Part shown: in pieces, positions 57,489-64,000 of the stretch
How positions within the stretch are numbered: position 1 is the stretch's first letter
Layout of the letters: each line of letters opens with the position of its first letter
Origin: Cellvibrionaceae bacterium AOL6
Lineage (GTDB): Bacteria; Pseudomonadota; Gammaproteobacteria; Pseudomonadales; Cellvibrionaceae
DNA length: 64,000 bases
NCBI GenBank assembly: GCA_003265435.1
Contig: NOXC01000003.1
Coordinates: 236,904-300,903, forward strand
Direction of reading: 5' to 3'
The notes under the pieces: model-generated
Told to the model about the DNA's origin: nothing
The model's database searches: none
The model's input: only the letters and a program-made list of their open reading frames with translations
Translations under genes and position numbers: made by a program

Positions 57489-59234
57489 TTAGCGGGAAAA
57501 AAGTGTTTTACCTTTTGCAATGGTTTTCATCACCTTAATGTCTTTCAGTGCATCAGGGTCGGTTTCCAAGGGGTTCTGGTCGAGAATGACGAGGTCGGCC
57601 TGTTTACCTACAGTGATCGAGCCTTTTGTATCCTCTTCAAAATACTGATACGCCGCGCCCAATGTCATTGCATGCAGCGCATCATAGGTATCGATGCGTT
57701 GATGGGCACCTAATACGTAGCCGCTGCGGGTTTTACGGTTAACGGTAATCCAAAGCAAACGCATCATGTCAGGTGGCACAATCGGCGAGTCGTTATGAAT
57801 GGTAAACGGCAAGTCCAAAGCCAGGGCTGCTGCAGTTGGGCTGATATTTGACGCTCGCGCCTCACCGAAGCTCTTGCGGTGCCAGTCTCCCCAAAAGAAA
57901 GGATGAGCCGAATAAAAGGAAGGAATCACTTTTAATTTTTTTGCGCGCTCCAGCTGATCTTGCCGCATCAACTGTGCGTGAATAATGACTGAGCGATGAT
58001 CGGGAATGTCCTGACCTTTGAACGCTTCTTCTACGCTGTCCAACATAAGATCAATGGCCGCGTCCCCGTTGCAATGAACAATGATGGGCACGCCCGCCTG
58101 TAACAAGGTTTTAGCAGTCGCCTTATATTTTACCGGGTCAGAAGTAGGATAGGCCACGTAGCCCTCCTCAGCACCTTCGGGTAATTCGTTGTAGGGCTCT
58201 GTGAGCCATGCAGTGCGGCCCTGCGGAGATCCGTCTAACATTAACTTAATCCCTGCAACCCGCACGCCGCCCACATAGGCTTTCTCATAGGCCGCAATAT
58301 AGGCATCAAGGTCCACTTCAGGCTGCTTTTCTTCTGGGCCATGACTGTGCCCATCACCTAGAGCGATGGAAGGGTAAGCGCCAATATCCACGCTTAACAG
58401 CCCCTGTTGACCCAGTGCACGATAGCCTTGTACCGCAGGCAACATCGCTGCCCCATCCTGAACCGTCGTCACACCGTACTGTGCGAAAGTCTGTTCAGCG
58501 CTGATGGCGTGCTTGGCAAAGGTCTGCGGGTCAGGCTTGGCCAGCACTACCGCAAAAAACACATAAGCGGCTTTTTCTTCTACAACCCCGTTGGGGATGG
58601 TCGTACCGGGGAAGCGTCGAAACACCCCACCATCGGGATTCGGTGTGCCCTCACCCACAGACACTGCCTGCAACGCTGCAGAGTTCGCGGCACCGAGATG
58701 ACCAGACACATGCAGCATAAAAATGGGGATGTCTTTCGAGACTTTATCTAAATCTTCTCGGGTTGGATGACGGTTTTCAGCAAGCAAGGAATCATCATAT
58801 CCGTAGGCAAAGATCCATTCCCCCTTTGCGGGCTTACGAACAAGGATCTCCTGTTTTAGGGCCTCAACAATGTCATCAATGGACTCCATTTCTCCAACAG
58901 GAGGTGACGAGGCGTTTACGAAATCAGCGACCAATGCCACCATCGAAAAATGCCCATGCGCATCAATCAGGCCGGGAAGCAGGGCTTGTTTTCCAAGCTT
59001 CACGACGTCGGTTTCATCACCGATCACCGACTTGACGCCACTTTTTTTTCCGACATACACAATCTTTTCATCGCGAATGGCTACCGCTTCCGCACTGGGT
59101 TTAGCGGGATCCATCGTGACGATATTTTCACCCAAATACACGGTATCTGCATATTCAGAAGGCTTGGCGTGACTCATGACACACACGGTTGCCAACGAAA
59201 CGCCCGCGAGGACCTTACAAACCATTTTTTTCAT
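57489..59234 (-). CDS. Exported amidohydrolase (YtcJ-like) in the taurine operon
   Basis: 581 residues from the ATG at 59234, which has GAGG nine bases upstream and starts a good signal peptide (MKKMVCKVLAGVSLATVCVMSHA). Mature part is an amidohydrolase-3 (YtcJ-like) enzyme: N-terminal beta-sandwich, metal motif LIDAHGHF, probable metal Lys in GIKLMLDGSPQG, His in IVHCNGDAAID and VIIHAQL, and TIHNDSPIVPP. Relatives cleave N-acyl, formyl or cyclic amides. The gene starts 54 bases after agcS in the same direction. A periplasmic amidohydrolase here could free taurine or alanine from a conjugate; this is inference from position only. Confidence 0.82.
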   Translation of the reverse strand: MKKMVCKVLAGVSLATVCVMSHAKPSEYADTVYLGENIVTMDPAKPSAEAVAIRDEKIVYVGKKSGVKSVIGDETDVVKLGKQALLPGLIDAHGHFSMVALVADFVNASSPPVGEMESIDDIVEALKQEILVRKPAKGEWIFAYGYDDSLLAENRHPTREDLDKVSKDIPIFMLHVSGHLGAANSAALQAVSVGEGTPNPDGGVFRRFPGTTIPNGVVEEKAAYVFFAVVLAKPDPQTFAKHAISAEQTFAQYGVTTVQDGAAMLPAVQGYRALGQQGLLSVDIGAYPSIALGDGHSHGPEEKQPEVDLDAYIAAYEKAYVGGVRVAGIKLMLDGSPQGRTAWLTEPYNELPEGAEEGYVAYPTSDPVKYKATAKTLLQAGVPIIVHCNGDAAIDLMLDSVEEAFKGQDIPDHRSVIIHAQLMRQDQLERAKKLKVIPSFYSAHPFFWGDWHRKSFGEARASNISPTAAALALDLPFTIHNDSPIVPPDMMRLLWITVNRKTRSGYVLGAHQRIDTYDALHAMTLGAAYQYFEEDTKGSITVGKQADLVILDQNPLETDPDALKDIKVMKTIAKGKTLFSR

Positions 59235-59288
59235 TTCGTTTAACCTCATGGAGTTCATATTGTTTACTGGACATCTCAGTGCGAACAC

Positions 59289-60857
59289 CTAGCGCGACTG
59301 AGCGTCTGATGTGTTTATACCCAACTTACCATTGCTGTCTTGCCGTCGCGCATGTGCTTTCTGGTAGCGTTCAAGTTCTCGTTTAACAGACGGCGCGAGA
59401 AGATAGAGACCCAAAATATTCGGAGCGCATATCAGAAACACCAAGGCATCTGAAAATTCGAGTACAGACTTCAATTGGATGCTGCAACCCAAGGCAACAA
59501 AAACGCAGAACACGATTTTAAAACCGCATTGCGCTCGGGGCCCCTCTCCGACCAGATAAGTCCAACCCTTGAGTCCATAATACGACCAGGCAATCATCGT
59601 AGAATATGCGAAAAGAAATCCAGCGATTGCAATAAACATGGGCGACCACGACACATTGCGTTCAAAAGCATGAGAGGTGATTTCTATACCACCAAGCCCG
59701 GTAAAAAAGGCGGGCTCATAGTACATCGTGGTTATGATCACTAAAGCGGTGAGGGAACAGATGACGACCGTATCAATGAAAGGCTCTAACAGTGCAACAT
59801 AGCCTTCCGAAATCGGATCATTTGTTTTCGCTGCGGCATGCGCGATCGGGGCAGAGCCAATTCCGGCCTCATTGGAGAACGCCGCTCTTTGAAAGCCCAG
59901 GATCATAACGCCTACCGCACCCCCTGCCAGACCCTCGTAACCAAAGGCTCCCTTTAATATCGCGCCGAGAGCAAAGGGTAGCGCCTCATAGTTCATGCTG
60001 ATAATCACGAGCGCACCCACGCAGTAAAACACAGCCATGAAGGGCACAATTTTGCTCGTCACACGCGCGATGGATTTGATTCCACCGATGATCACCAGCG
60101 CGACAGTCGACGCCAACACAATACCAAACAGCCACCCCTTATCCGCAAGCCAGCTGTCCGCGGCACCACCTGTGACATTGACTATCTGTGTATAGGCCTG
60201 GTTGGACTGAAACATATTGCCAATGCCCATGCAGCCGAGAACAATCCCAATCGCGTAGAAACTACCGAGAAATTTGCCTACTTTGGCCAGGTTTCGCTTT
60301 CGAAACGCGTACTCAAGGTAGTACATGGGGCCACCGGACACACTGCCATCCGCATTCTGTCGGCGATGCATCGTGCCTAAAGTACACTCAACAAACTTGG
60401 TCGACATGCCCAACACGCCGGCCAAAATCATCCAAAACGCCGCACCTGGCCCGCCGATAGAAATCGCAATAGCAACGCCACCGATGTTACCGATGCCTAC
60501 CGTCCCAGAGACAGCCGTGGCCAGCGCTTGAAAGTGCGTCACTTCCCCCCGGTGGTGTTTATCGGCAAAATCTCCGCGTACTACTCGAAGCGCATGGCCA
60601 AAGCCACGCACATTCAGGAAGTTAAAGTAGAACGTAAAAAATACCGCGGAGCAGACAAGCCAAACCACCACCAGCGGCACTTTCGCGCCCGCCACGGAGA
60701 TGCTGTAAAACACCACCGACGACAACGCATTGGAAAGTGGGGTCATTAGGGTATTGATGCTGTCATCGATACCCGCGTGAGCGGGAGACACTGACAGTAT
60801 GAGCACCACCCATAACACCATCAGGTTCATGCGCTGTAATACTTTCGGGATGTTCAC
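59289..60857 (-). CDS. AGCS-family sodium:amino-acid symporter, possible taurine carrier
   Basis: 522-residue inner-membrane symporter of the alanine/glycine:cation (AGCS) family, with about eleven hydrophobic segments, the GGPMYYLEYAFRKRNL region and the signature NEAGIGSAPIAHAAAKT. I place the start at the GTG at 60857 because a perfect AGGAGG lies seven bases upstream; the open frame continues to 60917 into tpa without a ribosome site. The N-terminal ILSVSPAHA resembles a signal peptide, as in some AGCS members. AGCS carriers take alanine or glycine; no TauABC or TRAP taurine importer is in the window, so this protein may import taurine or the product of the amidohydrolase. Confidence 0.88.
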   Translation of the reverse strand: MNIPKVLQRMNLMVLWVVLILSVSPAHAGIDDSINTLMTPLSNALSSVVFYSISVAGAKVPLVVVWLVCSAVFFTFYFNFLNVRGFGHALRVVRGDFADKHHRGEVTHFQALATAVSGTVGIGNIGGVAIAISIGGPGAAFWMILAGVLGMSTKFVECTLGTMHRRQNADGSVSGGPMYYLEYAFRKRNLAKVGKFLGSFYAIGIVLGCMGIGNMFQSNQAYTQIVNVTGGAADSWLADKGWLFGIVLASTVALVIIGGIKSIARVTSKIVPFMAVFYCVGALVIISMNYEALPFALGAILKGAFGYEGLAGGAVGVMILGFQRAAFSNEAGIGSAPIAHAAAKTNDPISEGYVALLEPFIDTVVICSLTALVIITTMYYEPAFFTGLGGIEITSHAFERNVSWSPMFIAIAGFLFAYSTMIAWSYYGLKGWTYLVGEGPRAQCGFKIVFCVFVALGCSIQLKSVLEFSDALVFLICAPNILGLYLLAPSVKRELERYQKAHARRQDSNGKLGINTSDAQSR

Positions 60858-60892
60858 GACTCTGCCCTCCTGAGGCAACGATTTCGCTTTAT

Positions 60893-62272
60893 CTACGCAG
60901 AGATCGACGTTGAGCATTTGGCAAAAACCCGTTCCAGAATGCCCAGCATTTCATCGATATCACTGCGCGTCGCGATCAGCGCGGGGCTAAAGCAAAGTGT
61001 ATTGTTTAATTCAGAGAAACTGCGATTGGTACGCGAAATCAACAAACCATTTCGAGCACATTCCGCCGCGATGTGTATTGCAACACTTTCGGGTACAGGT
61101 GCGCGTGTTTTACGGTCACTCACCAATTCTATCCCGCCAAAGAGCCCTTTTCCGCGCACATCCCCAATAAGAGCAAACTCAGATTTCAGCGCGTCAAAGC
61201 CCTCGAGCATGTAGGCACCAACCTGCTTCACGTTCTGTAAAAGCTGTTCTCTCTCAAGGATTTCGAGCGTTTTTAAACCCGCTGTTGGCCCGGCTGTGCA
61301 CCCGCCGAAGGTACTGATATCACGAAAATAGGAGAGTCGATCGGACTCGGCTGGCTTAAACCGATTAAATACCTCCTCCGTAGTTACAGTACAGGATATC
61401 GCTGCGTATCCACTCGCCACACCTTTTGCCATCGTGACAAAATCCGGCGAAACCTCGTAGTTCTGGTAGCCGAACCATTCGCCTGTACGCCCCACTCCAC
61501 ACACGACTTCGTCTATATGCAGTAACACATCGTATTTGCGGCAGATAGCCTGAATGATCGGAAAGTATTCCGGCACCGGTGGAATAACTCCCCCGCCAGC
61601 GGTAATAGGTTCCAATACTACCGCCCCGACCGTATCGGGGCCTTCTTCGAGAATGGCTCGCTCCAGATCCTGCGCACATTCAATGTTGCAGCTGCCGTAC
61701 TCTTTGCCAAATGGGCAGCGATAGCAACAGCAGTGAGTGAATGAGGAAAATCCAGGGACAAACGGCCCATACTGCGCGCGTCGCTCACTTTGTCCAGTGG
61801 AGCTCAAAGCCCCAATCGTGGTGCCGTGATAGTCGCGCTCTCTGAAAATAATCTTGTACTTCTCGCCTGCACCTTCCAAATGAGCAAGCTGCCTAACCAT
61901 CTTGTACACTTTCTCATTGGCTTCCGAACCAGAGTTTGAAAAATAGACTCGCGATAAGCCAGGCATTTTTTCGACCAATGCGGAAGCGTATTTCGCTCCT
62001 GGAATGCTGCCGGCCGTTTGGGCGAAATAACACATTTCCACTAACTGATCGCGCACGGCATCCGCAATTTCTGTTCGGCCATAGCCTACATTCACTGACC
62101 ATACCCCTCCGGAGGTGGCATCTAGGAAGGTATTGCCCTTTGCATCACGCACCCGCAAGCCTTCGCCAGACACGATTACCATGGGGTCGTTCGTATCAAA
62201 AATCTCATGTGGCGTAATGTGGTGCCACACATGTTTTTTATCGCTCGCAATTATCTCGTTGAAATCTGTCAT
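60893..62272 (-). CDS. tpa: Taurine-pyruvate aminotransferase
   Basis: Class III PLP aminotransferase of 459 residues. The N-terminal WHHITPHEIFDTNDPMVI, DATSGGVWSVNVGYGR and CYFAQTAGSIPGA are those I associate with Tpa of Bilophila-type taurine pathways. A Cys-rich segment (HCCCYRCPFGKEYGSC) and the PLP Lys in TMAKGVASGYAA are present. The reaction is taurine plus pyruvate to sulfoacetaldehyde plus alanine. GGAAAG lies before the ATG. Flanked by a SafD-like dehydrogenase upstream and ald downstream, which close the cycle. A beta-alanine-pyruvate aminotransferase is the main alternative. Confidence 0.85.
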   Translation of the reverse strand: MTDFNEIIASDKKHVWHHITPHEIFDTNDPMVIVSGEGLRVRDAKGNTFLDATSGGVWSVNVGYGRTEIADAVRDQLVEMCYFAQTAGSIPGAKYASALVEKMPGLSRVYFSNSGSEANEKVYKMVRQLAHLEGAGEKYKIIFRERDYHGTTIGALSSTGQSERRAQYGPFVPGFSSFTHCCCYRCPFGKEYGSCNIECAQDLERAILEEGPDTVGAVVLEPITAGGGVIPPVPEYFPIIQAICRKYDVLLHIDEVVCGVGRTGEWFGYQNYEVSPDFVTMAKGVASGYAAISCTVTTEEVFNRFKPAESDRLSYFRDISTFGGCTAGPTAGLKTLEILEREQLLQNVKQVGAYMLEGFDALKSEFALIGDVRGKGLFGGIELVSDRKTRAPVPESVAIHIAAECARNGLLISRTNRSFSELNNTLCFSPALIATRSDIDEMLGILERVFAKCSTSISA

Positions 62273-62388
62273 TTTTTCTTTCCAGTTTTCTTTGCTGTAC
62301 GACCTAATTTACCTGAGCGCGTGTCGAGATCTAAGGACCAGGAAAGCGCAACCAATAGGGCCAAGTGGCGCGGCTTTCCATGCGCCCT

Positions 62389-63759
62389 TTACAAAACAAG
62401 TGTTTTTGTCACACTCATTTCTCGAATGGCATACTTGATACCCTCTCGCCCTATACCGCTTTCTTTCACCCCTCCGAAAGGAAAGTGCTCTGTGCGAAAG
62501 CCAGGCCCGTCGTTACATATCAGAGTCCCCACTTCCAATTCATCGAAAAGAAAGCGTAGGGTCATCAAATTTTCCGTAAAAACACCTGCCTGCAGGCCGT
62601 AGCGACTATTGTTGATTATCGGCACGATTTCGCTCACATCGTCAAAAAGAAACAAAGGCACCACCGGGCCAAAGACTTCCGACTTCGTTATGTCGGCTTG
62701 CGGGCTCACACCTTCCAAAACGGTCGGGAAGACTAAAGCGCCGTCATAGCGATGGCCGGTCAGAACCTTGGCACCATAGTGAAGGGCATTCTCTACGGCC
62801 AATCGAATCGCTTTTGCGGCCCCCTCATTAATAACCGGACCAACAAAGGTGTCATCTCTGTCGGGATCACCTACAACCAGCTCGTTGGTTTTCTCAACTA
62901 ACTGCGTTTTGAAGCGCTCGTACACACCTCGTTGTACAAATACGCGCTTGGCCGCGGTACAGCGCTGACCCGCCGTGGCAAAACGTTGATTGATCGTCGC
63001 GTTCACTGCGGCGTCTACATTACCGTCATCCATCACGATTAAGGGGTCATTACCCCCCAGTTCCAGCAAGAGCTTTTTGTAGCCGGAGACACCCGCGATC
63101 GCGTTCGCCACTGCCGTGCTACCGGTAAAATTAATGCAATCGATATCAGCATGCTGATTTAATCGATCCAAGTCGCTCACCTCAGGCATGACGAACTGCA
63201 ACACTTGCTCGGGCATACCCGCCTCATAGCACAATTCCGTCAATAATCGAGACGAATGCGTATTTTGTGGACTGGATTTGAATAGGATCGTGTTTCCGCC
63301 GGCATACGCCGGTCCGATTTTGTGAATTGCGATATTGATGGGAAAATTAAAAGGCGTGATACATAACACGGTCCCTAGAGGTTTCCAGGTCACCACGCCT
63401 AGTTTGGAGCGCGCTGGCGCATAACAATCCGAATCAAGTACTTCTCCTGAGATTTGGCGGGCCTCTTCACTGCTCGAAACCGCCGCATTGACGGCACGCG
63501 ACAGCTCCACTCTCGAATCCGAAATCGTTTTACCTGTTTCCAGGGTGATAAGTTGCGCGAACTCTTCGGAGCGCGCTTCAAGGAGCTCAGAGAGCTTCCG
63601 CAACACTTCCGCGCGTTGGTTCGCGTTACTGGACCTTTGTATCGCTCGCCCCTGTCTAACGATTTCAATCTTGTCTTCTACCTGCGCCCAGCTCTCACAC
63701 TTATACGACCCGATAATTTTTTGGGTATAGGGATTCACAACATCATATTTCGTATTCAT
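62389..63759 (-). CDS. safD: SafD-like sulfoacetaldehyde dehydrogenase (ALDH)
   Basis: 456-residue NAD(P)-dependent aldehyde dehydrogenase with general base Glu in LLELGGNDP, catalytic Cys in TAGQRCTAAKR, PFNFPINIAIHKIGP and the C-terminal FPFGGVKESGIGREG. Non-acylating type, so it would oxidise sulfoacetaldehyde to sulfoacetate, as SafD does in Neptuniibacter caesariensis. The ATG lies one base after the stop of the TauE/SafE-family gene, which strongly ties the two. tpa follows after 116 bases. On sequence alone the aldehyde is not certain; the assignment rests on neighbours. Confidence 0.78.
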   Translation of the reverse strand: MNTKYDVVNPYTQKIIGSYKCESWAQVEDKIEIVRQGRAIQRSSNANQRAEVLRKLSELLEARSEEFAQLITLETGKTISDSRVELSRAVNAAVSSSEEARQISGEVLDSDCYAPARSKLGVVTWKPLGTVLCITPFNFPINIAIHKIGPAYAGGNTILFKSSPQNTHSSRLLTELCYEAGMPEQVLQFVMPEVSDLDRLNQHADIDCINFTGSTAVANAIAGVSGYKKLLLELGGNDPLIVMDDGNVDAAVNATINQRFATAGQRCTAAKRVFVQRGVYERFKTQLVEKTNELVVGDPDRDDTFVGPVINEGAAKAIRLAVENALHYGAKVLTGHRYDGALVFPTVLEGVSPQADITKSEVFGPVVPLFLFDDVSEIVPIINNSRYGLQAGVFTENLMTLRFLFDELEVGTLICNDGPGFRTEHFPFGGVKESGIGREGIKYAIREMSVTKTLVL

Positions 63760-63760
63760 C

Positions 63761-64000
63761 TTAAATAACCATAGTCAATAGTTGGTAAGCAATGTGCAGC
63801 CCTGCCGCAGCGAGAGCCAATCTCATCAGCACAAAAAACAAATCGGTATTCACTCGCCGCAGCGCAATAACGCCAAGCCCGGCTCCGACCACGCCAGCCA
63901 AGCTCAAAATCGCAAGCAGCCACAGATGTTCCGTAAACTGGAAACCAAGGAAGACGAAGGCTGGAATTTTGGTGAGATGGATGACAAGTTGCATCATCGA
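63761..64000 (-). CDS. safE: TauE/SafE-family exporter, C-terminal part (runs off window)
   Basis: The last roughly 80 residues of a membrane protein whose start is beyond position 64000. The visible part, with IHLTKIPAFVFLGFQF, WLLAILSLAGVVGAGLG, ALRRVNTDLFFVLMRLALA and LHIAYQLL, is the usual C-terminal end of TauE/SafE/DUF81 exporters. The Met at 63997 is internal, not the start. Stop codon is one base before the dehydrogenase ATG. SafE is the proposed sulfoacetate exporter of taurine-nitrogen users; TauE homologues instead export sulfite, but no sulfite-producing Xsc is seen here. Confidence 0.72.
   Translation of the reverse strand, partial: SMMQLVIHLTKIPAFVFLGFQFTEHLWLLAILSLAGVVGAGLGVIALRRVNTDLFFVLMRLALAAAGLHIAYQLLTMVI

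Noticed and set aside
60858..60917. Longer start for the AGCS symporter overlapping tpa
   Set aside because: A perfect AGGAGG seven bases before the GTG at 60857 decides the start; the extension has no ribosome site and no family similarity.

Overview
The window is a moderately GC-rich chromosomal segment of a marine, Gram-negative gammaproteobacterium, most like the Cellvibrionales/Pseudomonadales group. The evidence is the housekeeping gene order (miaB-phoH-ybeY-corC-lnt, leuS-lptE-holA, and on the other strand proA-nadD-rsfS-rlmH-mrdA-rodA-rlpA-dacA-ybeD-lipB-lipA). Large TonB-dependent receptors, a GH30 glycosidase and catabolism of osmolytes (ectoine, taurine) fit the same picture. I found no rRNA, tRNA, CRISPR array, insertion sequence or prophage.

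Layout. 0-6.7 kb: SulP anion transporter, cytosolic four-PAS hybrid histidine kinase, periplasmic metallophosphoesterase, YbfF-type esterase and a DUF1820 protein. 6.8-20.2 kb (+): tRNA/ribosome maturation (miaB, phoH, ybeY), corC, lnt, a DUF6279 lipoprotein, a periplasmic AstE/AspA-like hydrolase, then leuS-lptE-holA; a NIT-like protein sits on the minus strand between them. 20.2-34 kb (-): a GGDEF-EAL protein, rimO, a GNAT, lipoate synthesis, cell elongation and septal-wall genes, then rlmH-rsfS-nadD-proA. 34.1-37.6 kb (-): a three-gene ATP-grasp / inactive transglutaminase-7TM / retropepsin-like lipoprotein locus. 37.8-41.2 kb (+): glycine-zipper protein, PepSY protein, PhoP/PhoQ-type two-component system, VanZ-like protein. 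41.2-45.9 kb (-): membrane-anchored GH30 enzyme and a carbohydrate-type TonB receptor.

46.3-64 kb is the accessory part. A tightly overlapping minus-strand operon encodes ectoine catabolism: an M20-type N-acetyl-diaminobutyrate deacetylase candidate, DoeD-like transaminase, DoeA ectoine hydrolase and DoeC-like aldehyde dehydrogenase, followed by a TIGR01777 epimerase. Next comes a divergent iron-uptake pair (PepSY-TM protein and siderophore-type TonB receptor) around a Fur-box-like site. The last 8 kb is a minus-strand operon that I read as taurine-nitrogen assimilation with sulfoacetate release: SafE-like exporter (cut by the window edge), SafD-like sulfoacetaldehyde dehydrogenase, taurine-pyruvate aminotransferase, an AGCS sodium symporter, a secreted amidohydrolase and alanine dehydrogenase. 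Tpa moves the amino group of taurine to pyruvate, Ald releases ammonium and regenerates pyruvate, SafD oxidises sulfoacetaldehyde, and SafE exports sulfoacetate.

The points I would follow first are the unexpected AGCS symporter and secreted amidohydrolase in the taurine operon, the M20 enzyme in the ectoine operon, and the retropepsin-like lipoprotein whose D-T-G motif reads D-T-A beside an already catalytically dead transglutaminase.
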